Shown here: piece after piece, positions 16,952 to 26,181 of the stretch
Position numbering within the stretch: position 1 is the first letter of the stretch
How the letters are laid out: every line of letters begins with the position of its first letter
Source: Gammaproteobacteria bacterium
GTDB taxonomy: Bacteria; Pseudomonadota; Gammaproteobacteria; Pseudomonadales; Halieaceae
Assembly: GCA_030427485.1 (NCBI GenBank)
Contig: JAUICG010000001.1
Location: 248,001 to 312,000, forward strand
Direction of reading: 5' to 3'
DNA: 64,000 bases
The notes under the pieces: generated by a model
Told to the model about the DNA's origin: nothing
The model's input: only the letters and a program-made list of their open reading frames with translations
Databases searched by the model: none
Made by a program: the position numbers and the translations under genes

Positions 16952-17054
16952 GGTCTTGCACATTCGCAGATCAATTCAAGTCGATAGTCGAGGCGGCAAG
17001 TGAGATGTATAAGAATTGTATGCAAATTGAAGAGCGAGTTATTATGAGTTCCAG

Positions 17055-18326
17055 GTGATGTCTCTATCAAGCTTGTGTCATGTGTTGCGTATTGCCGCTA
17101 TAGCGTTTTTTCTGAGCTGCGGGACGTTACCAATTGCGGTCGCGAACACACCATTCCCCCAAAAAAATGTAGCGGAAACCGCGGCGCTGATTCAAGCGGC
17201 TGACGCTGTAGTAGCACAAATCAGAACTGACAACGTTCAAGCCGCAAAAGAAGTGGACGCGGTGTTTCTCGCTGCTAATCGATTGGCACAGGAGGATGCG
17301 CTAAAGCAGGCCAGATATTACTTTGAAGCAGGCTTGCAACTGTCTCCGTGGAATATGTTACAGCAATTGGCTTACGCCGATGTATTGCATTCACTGGGAG
17401 AACAGCAGCGAGCATCCTCGGTTGCAAAGTTGGTCGCAGAAACGACTGAGACCGCTAATCTTCTTCAGGAAGCACGAAAACTGGCTGGAATTCATCACAA
17501 TAAGCGAGTTTTGCAGCTACCGGCAGGTACATTTGAGAGGCCGGTAATTGCACTTGTGAAAGTTGGAGAAGTAGAGGACTGGATTGTTGAGGATGCCGGT
17601 ATTCGATTAATGGGCACTCTAGGTACTCCGGTCTTCCTGTCGGATACAGTTGTTCCATTGCCTCGGCATCACAGGAGTTTTTACCAACGCTGGGGCGAAC
17701 AGCTCAAGGAAAATGTCGTTTGGGAGCATCCGTTTGTTCAACAGCAGATGCGGGATTTGTCGGTTGAATCACGTGAGTCAGCTACACTGGATGAGACTTT
17801 GGAGCTCTTGGCCAGGATAACCGTGGCCCAGGGGCATGACGACCCCCGTCCTTCCTTCCCAACACTCAAGCGGAAGGCTCAAGCTCAGGACCAGCAATGG
17901 GATGCGAGCCAATTATGGGGTTATGTTCATCAACTATTACCCAAGAGAGAAAACGTTACTGTCATCGGCATAACTCAAGTCGATATATATACTGGTGATA
18001 ATAATTTTGTTTTCGGGCTGGCCGACCTTGGAACCGGCTATGCGGTCGTCTCTACTAAACGATTTGAAGCGCAGTTTAATGGTGAGCGCGAGAATCAGCA
18101 GCGTTTCCTGGATAGGCTTCACAAACAGTTACTATCATCTGTGGGATTTGCGTTTGGTATCCCTAGACCAACAGACCCGAGGTCTGCTCGATCTTATCCC
18201 AACGGATTGGCAGATCACGACCTAAAGGGGACATGGCTGGCCCGGGAAGACCTCGAGGCCTTCGAAAAGTTCTTAGGTCACAAGTTACCCGAAGCCACGT
18301 GGAATGATTCGAGAGAGCACTGGTAG
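17055..18326 (+). CDS. Secreted archaemetzincin-like protein lacking the zinc motif
   Basis: A 423-residue protein. Residues 1-30 form a signal peptide (a lipoprotein site at C22 is possible but poor). Residues about 35-145 are helical and TPR-like (RYYFEAGLQLSPWNMLQQL). Residues 155-400 resemble archaemetzincin (M54): VIGITQVDIYTGDNNFVFG, then AVVSTKRFEAQFNG and PNGLADHDLKG, each in the family's order. Where M54 has HExxHxxGxxHC this protein reads S361-S-V-G-F365-A-F-G-I-P-R371-P, so all three His and the Glu are gone, and the mature protein has no cysteine for the second zinc site. It is probably a non-catalytic relative. The gene is visibly AT-richer than its neighbours. Fold assignment rests on motif order; I could not run a profile search. 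Confidence 0.65.
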   Translation: MMSLSSLCHVLRIAAIAFFLSCGTLPIAVANTPFPQKNVAETAALIQAADAVVAQIRTDNVQAAKEVDAVFLAANRLAQEDALKQARYYFEAGLQLSPWNMLQQLAYADVLHSLGEQQRASSVAKLVAETTETANLLQEARKLAGIHHNKRVLQLPAGTFERPVIALVKVGEVEDWIVEDAGIRLMGTLGTPVFLSDTVVPLPRHHRSFYQRWGEQLKENVVWEHPFVQQQMRDLSVESRESATLDETLELLARITVAQGHDDPRPSFPTLKRKAQAQDQQWDASQLWGYVHQLLPKRENVTVIGITQVDIYTGDNNFVFGLADLGTGYAVVSTKRFEAQFNGERENQQRFLDRLHKQLLSSVGFAFGIPRPTDPRSARSYPNGLADHDLKGTWLAREDLEAFEKFLGHKLPEATWNDSREHW

Positions 18327-18424
18327 CGTGATTATTGCGCCGTAACCTGACATTCCTTGCCCTGCACGTCGATCGCGCAAAAACTGCTAAACTGCTGACA
18401 ACCCAGCCCGGCAAGGTCGCGACG

Positions 18425-20485
18425 ATGATCAACAGGCTACTGGCCCAACTTCAGCAACGGCGTGTCACCCGGGTTGCCGCCATGTATGCAGCCGCGGCCT
18501 GGGCCTTGCTGCAGGTGGCCGACGTGATGTTTCCGATCATCGGCCTGAGTGAGAAAGCGATTGCGATGGTACTGGTGCTGGCGGTGGTGGGCTTTCCGCT
18601 GTCGCTGATCCTGAGTTGGGTATTCAATATCACGCCGCACGGGCTGGAGCAGACTTCGGATACGGATATTGAGGGTGACGTTGAACGCTTTCACCTGACG
18701 CCACTGAGAGCGGTAGCGATAGCGGCAGCACTGGTGCTTGTCCTGCTGGTTGGCTATCTCATTGCGGAGCGCCTCTACCAGATCATCATCGAACCCGCAC
18801 CTCCTGTTGTGGTGACCGGGCCCACCGGTCCTACCGTGCCGTCATCGTCCGCGGCTGGCCGTGCCACCATCGCAGTACTGCCGTTTGAAAATTTCAGCGA
18901 TGTCGCCGATATGGAGCACTTCGGCGATGGCCTGGCCGAGGAAATCCTGAACCTGCTGGCCAAGCTGGACGAATTGAGCGTTGCCGCCCGGACGTCCTCG
19001 TTCTATTTCAAGGGCAAGGATTTCGATATTCCCGCTATCGCCCGGCACCTGGGCGTGCGTTACGTGCTGGAGGGCAGTGTAAGGCGATCGGGGCGCCAGG
19101 TTCGCGTGACGGCCCAGTTGATCGACGCGCGCAATGGCTTTCACCTCTGGTCCGAGACCTATGACCGCGAACCCGACAATGTATTCAGCGTGCAGGACGA
19201 GATCAGCAGGGAGGTGGTAGACAACCTGCAGTTGATCATCTCTCCCGAATCGAAGGGAATACTGGACGAGGGACTGTCTGTGAATCCTCGCGCCTACGAG
19301 TTCTACCTGCGCGGCAGGGATTACCTGCGCAAACCGCGCGACCCGCAGTCACTGAAGAACGCCGAGGGCATGTTCAGCAAAGCCGTGAGCATCGCCCCGG
19401 ACTACCCGGATGCCTTCGCGGGATTGTGCGACACGCAATTACAGCAGTATTTCGCCAACCATGAAAAACTGCGATTCTCGGCCGCTGAGAAAGCCTGCCA
19501 TCGTGCCCAGGAACTGGACGACAGTTCCCCCGCGGTCTACGTCGCACTGGGAAACCTGTACCGGGCATCCGGGCAGTTCGCGCTGGCCGAGCGCAAGTTC
19601 AATCGCGCGCTGACGCTGAAACCGGGGTCGGTGGATGCGCACATCGGCCTGGCGGAGACATTCAAGTCACAGGGCAAGTACACCCTGGCCGAACAAACAC
19701 TCGGCAGCGCCATCGAACTGGAGCCGAACAACTGGGCTGCCGCGATGGCGATGGGGCGTTACCTGTTCGATGTGGGGCGGGTGGAGGAATCCACCGCGTA
19801 TTTCGAACGCATTGACGACCTGCTGCCTGAGAGCAACGCGGCGGCGAACAATCTCGGCTCCGCGTATTTCCTGCTGGGGCGGTTCGAAGATGCGTCTTCG
19901 GCCTGGGAGAAGGCCCTGAGCGTCAACCCGATGGCGACGGTGTACGCCAATCTCGGCTCCAGTTATTTCTTCCAGGGCCGTTACGATGATGCGGCGGCCA
20001 TGTACCCGAAAGCGCTGGAGATGGCGCCGGAATCCTTCGAGAACTGGGGCAATCTCGCGGATGCCTACCGGCATTCCACCCAATTGTCCGCGCTGGCTCC
20101 CGCAGCCTACGAGCGCGCGATCGCGCTGGCGAATGAGTATCTGCAGATCAATCCCTCGGACGCCTTCGCGCTCGCGGCGCTCGGACACTATCTCGCCTGT
20201 ACCGATCAGCGCGAGGCAGCATTCGAGAATATCGGACTGGCCAGGCAATTGGCGCAAAACGATATGATGGTCTACTATTTTTCTGCAACCGCATTGTGTG
20301 CTCTGGGTGAAAAGCAACTGGCACTGGACGCTGTTCGTACAGCATTGTCGCTGGGTTATCCGTTGCATATGGTGGAGGCCGATGCCGGGCTCGAGGGATT
20401 GAAGCAGATGCCCGATTACGCGGCGGTGCTCGCAGAAGGGGTGCGTCAATACGCCCATCTCGGCGCGAAGGAACCAGAACAATGA
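18425..20485 (+). CDS. TolB-like/TPR membrane protein (adenylate cyclase-associated type, no cyclase domain)
   Basis: A 686-residue inner-membrane protein. Two transmembrane helices lie near residues 20-75 (RVAAMYAAAAWALLQVADVM, then VLVLAVVGFPLSLILSWVFN) with a third at about 100-120, followed by a Pro/Thr-rich linker. Residues about 140-270 form the TolB N-terminal-like domain found next to CadC and class III cyclases: IAVLPFENFSD, FGDGLAEEILNLLAKL, YVLEGSVRRSGRQVRVTAQL. The rest is a long TPR array (ASGQFALAERKFNRALTLKP and similar). No cyclase or DNA-binding domain is present. I start it at ATG 18425, where the family pattern begins. The next gene overlaps it by four bases. Confidence 0.82.
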   Translation: MINRLLAQLQQRRVTRVAAMYAAAAWALLQVADVMFPIIGLSEKAIAMVLVLAVVGFPLSLILSWVFNITPHGLEQTSDTDIEGDVERFHLTPLRAVAIAAALVLVLLVGYLIAERLYQIIIEPAPPVVVTGPTGPTVPSSSAAGRATIAVLPFENFSDVADMEHFGDGLAEEILNLLAKLDELSVAARTSSFYFKGKDFDIPAIARHLGVRYVLEGSVRRSGRQVRVTAQLIDARNGFHLWSETYDREPDNVFSVQDEISREVVDNLQLIISPESKGILDEGLSVNPRAYEFYLRGRDYLRKPRDPQSLKNAEGMFSKAVSIAPDYPDAFAGLCDTQLQQYFANHEKLRFSAAEKACHRAQELDDSSPAVYVALGNLYRASGQFALAERKFNRALTLKPGSVDAHIGLAETFKSQGKYTLAEQTLGSAIELEPNNWAAAMAMGRYLFDVGRVEESTAYFERIDDLLPESNAAANNLGSAYFLLGRFEDASSAWEKALSVNPMATVYANLGSSYFFQGRYDDAAAMYPKALEMAPESFENWGNLADAYRHSTQLSALAPAAYERAIALANEYLQINPSDAFALAALGHYLACTDQREAAFENIGLARQLAQNDMMVYYFSATALCALGEKQLALDAVRTALSLGYPLHMVEADAGLEGLKQMPDYAAVLAEGVRQYAHLGAKEPEQ

Positions 20486-20916
20486 ACTCTACTGCATACG
20501 GTAAGGCTATCAATCGCGCCCTGGTGATTCTGGTCGCGTTGCTGATCTCTGCGTGCACCGCCCAGACCAATACACAGTTCAGGCCATGCAAGAAAGGGGG
20601 GCCGGGTAACAATCACTGTCTGGTGAAAATCAGCTTCGACAAGCTCGGTTGTCCCATCTCTGTTGATGAAGACAGTTTTGACGTGGAGAAAGCCAGGCGC
20701 ATCTACTGGGTGTCCGTCTATCCACCTGAACTTGCGGAGCCTCCGGAGTATGAAATTTACTTCGACCCGTTCAAGGGTAATCCGATAAAAACCCGAAAGA
20801 ACGCGAAGGTGTCACCGCGTTTCGATCGTAGTGCACCCGACGTCGTGTACAAGTACACCATCGTTGGCACCGCGTGCAAGCACAAGCCGCTCGATCCGCG
20901 TTTCAGGTTGCGCTGA
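20482..20916 (+). CDS. Hypothetical lipoprotein
   Basis: A 144-residue protein with a lipoprotein signal: a hydrophobic stretch VILVALLISAC with C25 as the likely lipid site, then CKKGGPGNNHCLVKISFDK. The mature part is beta-rich and has four further cysteines (in CKKGGPGNNHC, LGCPISVDED and TACKHKPLD). Its ATGA start overlaps the TGA of the TolB-like/TPR gene, so the two are translationally coupled and the lipoprotein may be a partner of that membrane protein. I do not recognise its family. Confidence 0.72.
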   Translation: MNSTAYGKAINRALVILVALLISACTAQTNTQFRPCKKGGPGNNHCLVKISFDKLGCPISVDEDSFDVEKARRIYWVSVYPPELAEPPEYEIYFDPFKGNPIKTRKNAKVSPRFDRSAPDVVYKYTIVGTACKHKPLDPRFRLR

Positions 20917-20946
20917 TCGGGCGCCGCTCCCGGGGCGACCACGTCG

Positions 20947-22323
20947 TTATTCGCAACGTCTCTCACCCCGCGGCTGCGCCAGCAATGATTCCAATAGCAG
21001 GGGCTTGTCGGTCATGATGCCGTCCACCCCCATGTCGATCATGCGCAGCATGTCCTCGCATCTGTTGATGGTCCATACCTGTGCCGCCAGGTTGGCGTCG
21101 TGCAGCGCCTGAACCAGTTCCGGCGAGACGATGGGAATCGGGTCGTCTCCCGGAATCTGTTCTCCGATCTGGCTGGCGTCGGGCGGCATCTGGGCCGTGA
21201 TATGCTCGGGTAAATCAGGCACGGTGCCCGTGATGAGGTACTGCGTGAATAATTCCAGTCCCTGCCCCAGCGGTAAATAGCTGTAGACACAGGGCGCCAC
21301 GGCCTTGAAGTTCTCGGTGACCTCGTCGATGAAGGAGCCTGCAATCAGGTCACCGTAGCGGCCGTAGCGTTGCAGTACATCCGCCATTTGCTGCTCGTAG
21401 TTTCCGCTGCCGTCCAGATCGGGCTTGAGTTCCAGGTTGATCCGATTGTGGGGGAAGCGGGCCAGCGCCTCCTCCAGCGTGGGAATGCGGAAGTCCCCGG
21501 CGCTGTAACCGGGGGGCGGCGGCTTCTCACCGGTGGCGATACCGCGGAATGCATAGTCCTCGACAGGCCGGTTGTGTGGCGTACCCGCATCCGTCACGAA
21601 CCAGTAGGCGGCGTCCAGCGCGCGCAATTCTGCCAGTGTCAGGTCAGCCACGTTTCCGGTGCCATTGGTCGTCCGGTCCACGGTCAGGTCGTGCAGGATA
21701 ACCAGATGATTGTCGGCGCTCTGGTAGACATCCATCTCCAGCACATCCGCGCCGGCCAGGGCCGCCTCGGCATAGGCATACAGCGTATTTTCCGGGAAGT
21801 CAGTGACGCCGCCGCGGTGCGCGAAATTCAGCGGATCGCCGCCGTGCACCAGCCAGGGGTTGGGGTCCTTGGCAAACGGTGCATCGCAGGTGGAATCATC
21901 GTTGGCGATGGTGCCGGTAATCTTGGTGGCGGTGGCCTCGGCATTGCCGTTGACACTTATCGTGAGCGTGAAGGTTTCCGCCGCTTCCTCCTCGGCATCG
22001 CCCAGCATGTCCACTGAAATGTGACCTTCGATAGCACCTGCGGGAATCACCATTTCGCCCGCGGTGTCGAAATAGTCCTCGCCTGCGGTTGCGGTGCCCG
22101 CGCTGGTGCTGTAGTTCAGGACGACGGGGCCGGCCTGCGGTTCGGTCAGGGTCACCCGGAATGTCAGCGGGCGCATTTCGCCCGGCGCGCCTTCCGGTGC
22201 CGCTTTCGGTACCACTGTGAGCGAGGAGGGCGACGCGAGCACCCCGTTGGAATCCGAGGTATCAGAGCAGGCTTGCAGCAACAACACCGCGAGTAAAGTG
22301 GGCGCCAGGCAACGCGTGGTCAT
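20947..22323 (-). CDS. Glycerophosphodiester phosphodiesterase with Calx-beta domain, lipoprotein
   Basis: A 458-residue predicted lipoprotein that would split glycerophosphodiesters to an alcohol and glycerol 3-phosphate. The start MTTRCLAPTLLAVLLLQAC carries the lipobox with the lipidated Cys at residue 19. Residues about 35-130 form one Calx-beta domain (VLNYSTSAGTATAGEDYFDT, GDAEEEAAETFTLTIS). The GDPD domain starts near 155: FAHRGGVTDFPENTLYAYAE, VLEMDVYQSADNHLVILHD with the catalytic His pair and metal ligands, and ends VDGIMTDKP. I choose ATG 22323, because upstream codons precede the signal peptide. It is convergent with the lipoprotein gene at 20482. Confidence 0.9.
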   Translation of the reverse strand: MTTRCLAPTLLAVLLLQACSDTSDSNGVLASPSSLTVVPKAAPEGAPGEMRPLTFRVTLTEPQAGPVVLNYSTSAGTATAGEDYFDTAGEMVIPAGAIEGHISVDMLGDAEEEAAETFTLTISVNGNAEATATKITGTIANDDSTCDAPFAKDPNPWLVHGGDPLNFAHRGGVTDFPENTLYAYAEAALAGADVLEMDVYQSADNHLVILHDLTVDRTTNGTGNVADLTLAELRALDAAYWFVTDAGTPHNRPVEDYAFRGIATGEKPPPPGYSAGDFRIPTLEEALARFPHNRINLELKPDLDGSGNYEQQMADVLQRYGRYGDLIAGSFIDEVTENFKAVAPCVYSYLPLGQGLELFTQYLITGTVPDLPEHITAQMPPDASQIGEQIPGDDPIPIVSPELVQALHDANLAAQVWTINRCEDMLRMIDMGVDGIMTDKPLLLESLLAQPRGERRCE

Positions 22324-22398
22324 AAGCAAATTGTCCGTGTAATTTTGCGTGGCAGCATAACTGAATTCGCCGACTTCAAGCCACCCTGCTTCTTGCGG

Positions 22399-22467
22399 GC
22401 TCAATCTTCCCGCACCGGCCGCCTGTCCAGCGTGCGCTGCAGGGTGCGTCGATGCATTCCCGGGGCC
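22399..22467 (-). pseudogene. Remnant of a regA-like 3' end (direct repeat of 32096-32163)
   Basis: On the reverse strand this encodes GMHRRTLQRTLDRRPVRED and a stop, against GMHRRTLQRKLAKRPVRED at the C-terminus of RegA. From 22401 the DNA matches the regA end (32096-32163) at about 90%, in the same orientation, and then diverges. No start codon or receiver domain accompanies it. The two copies bracket the accessory genes from 22.5 to 31.9 kb, so this looks like a left-hand junction of an inserted block. Confidence 0.82.
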
Positions 22468-22512
22468 TGCGCAGCGCTATCAGCCGAGGTGTGCGACCTG
22501 ACAAAGCAGGGT

Positions 22513-24294
22513 CTACCCAACATCCATGCCTTCAAATTTGCCACTCTCGCGCCACTCGTCGATAAACTGGAAATAGGCCATCGCCCCAGCGGGATGTCCG
22601 ACGTTTGCGGCGGCCGACTCAGGCAAGGGTTGGCCCTCGTTATTGTAATAGCCTGGCGTACAACTGGGATCGGCGATCATCTGCACACTGCCTGACAGCA
22701 GCTCCAGCCACGCATCCTCGGCATCCCTGGACGCTTCGATAGTCTGGTAACCCTTGCTCCTGGCGTACTTGATGACCATTGCAATAGTCCTGGCAGACTC
22801 GACAATATTGTGAGGCACATTGGCGATGAAGTTTGCCCCCTGGGTAAACTGAACCCGAAACGCATTGGGGAAGTTATGTACGCTGACTCCATGCAGGGTG
22901 CGCATGCCCTTTTCCCAATACTCACTCAGCTTGAGTCCGCCCCTGCCGATTGTATCGAAGCCTGCGCGCTCTGCCAGGTCGGTGCCAATCTCGAAACCGG
23001 TAGCGTAGACAATGCAATCCACTGAATACTCTACGCCGTCGACCACAACACCCTTCTCGGTAATGCGTTCGACGCCTTTGCCATTTGTGTCGAGCAGTTC
23101 CGTGGATGGCCTGTTAAAAGACTGCAGGTATTCATCGTGGAAACAGGGACGCTTGCACAGCTGTCGATACCAGGCCTTGAGTTTGTCCGCGGTCTCAGCA
23201 TCGCTCACGACCTCATCAACCCTGGCACGAATCTCATCCATCTTTTCAAAATCGGATTCTTCGTAGGCTGCCATCATCTTCACAATGTCGCCCCGCTCCT
23301 GGGGAGGCAACCGGGACAGCTTGCTCCTGAAGCGACGGGCGAGATCCGTCCAACCGTCCTGAACGAGGTCGACATCATTCGATGTACCTGTCATCGTCCT
23401 CGTAAAGTTTTCCATCCACCGCTGTTGCCAACCCGGATCCTTCGTTTCTTCTCTATACCAGTCGGTGTCCATGGGCGTATTGCTGCGCACATCGACGGAG
23501 GACGGTGTGCGCTGGCAGACATAAAATTTCTCACAGGCTGCCGCAAGATGCGGCACACACTGTACCGCTGTGGCGCCTGTGCCAATCAGGGCGACCTTCT
23601 TGTCAGCGAGACCCTCCATCGGCGCCCCTCCCGCATCACCCCCGGTATAGTTGTAATCCCATCGGCTGGTGTGGAAGGAATGCCCCTTGAATGTCTCGAT
23701 ACCCGGTATTCCCGGGAGCTTCGGTACATGCAATGGCCCGGTACCGACTATGACAAACTGCGCGGTGAAGGCGTCACCGCGATCGGTCTCAACCAACCAG
23801 ACCGCGCTGTCTTCCTGCCATCGCAACTCGGTAACACAGGTATGGAACAGTGCCTTGTCATACAGCTTGTACTGATTGGCGATGCGGCGGCAGTGTTCAA
23901 GAATCTCCGGTGCCCGCGCATATTTCTCACGCGGCATATAGCCGGTCTCTTCCAACAAAGGCATATAAATCATGGAGGCCGTGTCGCACATGGCGCCTGG
24001 ATAGCGGTTCCAGTACCAGGTGCCGCCGAAGTCACCCCCCTTCTCGACGATGCGGTAGTCACTGATCCCCTGCTCGGCGAGTCGTGCACCCGTCACCAGG
24101 CCGGCAAAACCGCCGCCCACAAAGGCTACATCCACATGGTCGGTTTTCGCTTCGCGCGGCTGCACCTGCACATAGGGATCATCGAGGTAGCGCTCAAAGT
24201 TATCAGCAAGTCGAATGTACTGCGCGTTGCCATCGGGTCGAAGTCGCTTCTGACGCTCTTCAGCGTATTTCGCTTTCGTGGCATTTATGTCCAT
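22513..24294 (-). CDS. Type I Baeyer-Villiger monooxygenase
   Basis: A 593-residue FAD- and NADPH-dependent flavoprotein that inserts oxygen next to a ketone, giving an ester or lactone. The FAD-binding Rossmann motif VGGGFAGL is at residues 59-66 and the NADPH one, ALIGTGATA, near 235-243. The BVMO fingerprint F-x-G-x3-H-x3-W-D is exact at residues 202-213 (FKGHSFHTSRWD), which separates it from ordinary flavin monooxygenases. I use the ATG at 24294, which has GGAG five bases upstream, rather than the in-frame TTG at 24309. It is divergent from the AbgT-like transporter, 241 bp away. Cyclic or long-chain ketones are plausible substrates, by family only. Confidence 0.9.
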   Translation of the reverse strand: MDINATKAKYAEERQKRLRPDGNAQYIRLADNFERYLDDPYVQVQPREAKTDHVDVAFVGGGFAGLVTGARLAEQGISDYRIVEKGGDFGGTWYWNRYPGAMCDTASMIYMPLLEETGYMPREKYARAPEILEHCRRIANQYKLYDKALFHTCVTELRWQEDSAVWLVETDRGDAFTAQFVIVGTGPLHVPKLPGIPGIETFKGHSFHTSRWDYNYTGGDAGGAPMEGLADKKVALIGTGATAVQCVPHLAAACEKFYVCQRTPSSVDVRSNTPMDTDWYREETKDPGWQQRWMENFTRTMTGTSNDVDLVQDGWTDLARRFRSKLSRLPPQERGDIVKMMAAYEESDFEKMDEIRARVDEVVSDAETADKLKAWYRQLCKRPCFHDEYLQSFNRPSTELLDTNGKGVERITEKGVVVDGVEYSVDCIVYATGFEIGTDLAERAGFDTIGRGGLKLSEYWEKGMRTLHGVSVHNFPNAFRVQFTQGANFIANVPHNIVESARTIAMVIKYARSKGYQTIEASRDAEDAWLELLSGSVQMIADPSCTPGYYNNEGQPLPESAAANVGHPAGAMAYFQFIDEWRESGKFEGMDVG

Positions 24295-24535
24295 TCCATC
24301 TCCAGTCAATCAGTGAACACTCAAAATTTGGCAGAGCCAGACCACACAGGGAATGATATCAGGATAAGGGGCGGGACACGTATGCCAATTGCCCATCCAC
24401 GACAATACAGTGCGATGCAGCGCAGTAACAGATGGATTGAGGTATCTGATCTGATGGTCTCGCGGCGGGCGCGGCATTTGTACCGGCGGATGCACGAACG
24501 TAGACTGTTGCGACGGTCCGATCGAGGTTTCCAGA

Positions 24536-26086
24536 ATGGCTACACCCACCACACGGTCACAGCAGTCTGCGCGCGGCATGCTGGCTGCGGTCGAGCGTAT
24601 CGGCAATGCACTGCCAGACCCGGCGGTGCTGTTTATCGTGCTGCTGCTGGCCGTGTGGATACTGTCCTGGCTACTGGCCCTGTTCAGCTATGAGTTGATC
24701 GACCCCCGCACCGGAGAGCCGCTGGTAGTCGTCAATCAATTGTCTGCTGCCGCCATGACACAGTTTCTGTCTTCCATGGTCAGTACCTTCGCCCATTTCC
24801 ATCCGATAGGCGTTGTGCTGGTGGCGATGATGGGGATTGGTGTCGCCGAGCATACCGGTTTTATCAACACTGGCCTGCGAGCCATGCTGGGAGTCACTGC
24901 GCGTTGGCTGCTTACGCCGATGATTATCCTCGTCGGAATCGTCAGTCACACGGCCGCAGATGCCGGTTATGTGCTGGTTATCCCGCTGGGTGGGATTATT
25001 TTTCATGCGGCAGGCCGACACCCTCTGGCTGGTATCGCTGCGGCCTTCGCCGGGGTCTCGGGTGGCTTCTCGGCCAACTTCATACCCTCGGCGATTGATC
25101 CCATGCTGCAGGGAATCTCGCAGTCCGCAGCGCAGATTATTACGCCGGACGTGACGCTCAATCCACTCAATAACTTTTTCTTCACCGCCGCCTCGTCATT
25201 CCTGATCATCGCACTCGGCTGGCTGATTACAGATCGCGTGGTGGAGCCGCGGCTACGCGCGACGCCAGTAGACGAGGACATCGCGGCACCGACCGCGATG
25301 GACGCCCTGACGCCGCGTGAGCGTGCCGCCCTGCGTTATGCACTGGGCAGCGTGGCCGTCGCGGCCGCCCTGCTGGCCTGGTCCGCCTGGCCCGTGGATT
25401 CCGCCTGGCGCGGCGCAAACGGTTCACTGACCGAGAGCGGCGCGCCCCTGATGGCATCCATCGTCTCGCTTATTTTTATACTGTTCCTGTTGCCGGGCGT
25501 GGTCTATGGCGTGGTGGCCGGCACTGTGAGAAGCAGCAGCGATGTCATCGCAGGCATGACCAGGGCGATGGGCAGTATGGCCTACTACCTGGTCATCATG
25601 TTTTTTATCGCACAGTTTATCTACGCTTTTTCCCAATCCAACCTGGGTGTGCTGCTGGCGCTGGAGGGTGCGGCCGCGCTGCAGTCGATGGGGCTGCCCG
25701 CACCGCTGACGATCACCGGCATTGTGCTGCTCACTGCGCTACTCAACCTGTTCGTGGGCTCGGCCTCAGCCAAGTGGGCGCTGCTGGCACCCATATTCGT
25801 GCCTATGCTGATGGGGCTGGGCATCTCGCCGGACCTGACACAGGCCGCGTATCGCGTAGGCGACTCAACCACCAACATCATCACACCCTTGATGCCTTAT
25901 TTTCCATTGGTGGTGGTGTATTGCCAGCGGTACATCGCGCGGGCGGGCATTGGCACAGTCACCGCAATGATGTTGCCCTATTCCATCAGCTTCATCATCG
26001 CCTGGACGGTGTTCTTACTGCTGTACTGGGCGCTTGGCTTGCCACTGGGGCTGCAGTCTGAATACACCTTCAGTGGCGCCCTGTAA
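24536..26086 (+). CDS. AbgT family transporter
   Basis: A 516-residue inner-membrane protein with about 11-13 hydrophobic segments. Family marks are RIGNALPDPAVLFIVLLLAV at the N-terminus, SHTAADAGYVLVIPLGGIIF, SGGFSANFIPSAIDPMLQGI, GSASAKWALLAPIFVPMLMG and GDSTTNIITPLMPYFPLVVV. AbgT proteins include p-aminobenzoyl-glutamate importers (AbgT) and antifolate exporters (MtrF, YdaH), so direction and substrate cannot be fixed here. It is divergent from the BVMO and about 95 bp ahead of the WS/DGAT gene. The length agrees with the family. Confidence 0.9.
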   Translation: MATPTTRSQQSARGMLAAVERIGNALPDPAVLFIVLLLAVWILSWLLALFSYELIDPRTGEPLVVVNQLSAAAMTQFLSSMVSTFAHFHPIGVVLVAMMGIGVAEHTGFINTGLRAMLGVTARWLLTPMIILVGIVSHTAADAGYVLVIPLGGIIFHAAGRHPLAGIAAAFAGVSGGFSANFIPSAIDPMLQGISQSAAQIITPDVTLNPLNNFFFTAASSFLIIALGWLITDRVVEPRLRATPVDEDIAAPTAMDALTPRERAALRYALGSVAVAAALLAWSAWPVDSAWRGANGSLTESGAPLMASIVSLIFILFLLPGVVYGVVAGTVRSSSDVIAGMTRAMGSMAYYLVIMFFIAQFIYAFSQSNLGVLLALEGAAALQSMGLPAPLTITGIVLLTALLNLFVGSASAKWALLAPIFVPMLMGLGISPDLTQAAYRVGDSTTNIITPLMPYFPLVVVYCQRYIARAGIGTVTAMMLPYSISFIIAWTVFLLLYWALGLPLGLQSEYTFSGAL

Positions 26087-26181
26087 CGGCAGTGCAACGC
26101 GGGAGGCCGTAGACAGGCTATTGCCCGCTGTTCAGCTTCGGTGCACAGTTAACTCTGCAATAATGAACCTGGCAACAGACA

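Noticed and set aside
23137..24693. 518-codon forward open frame
   Set aside because: Mostly antisense to the BVMO and then out of frame with the AbgT gene; no recognisable domain.
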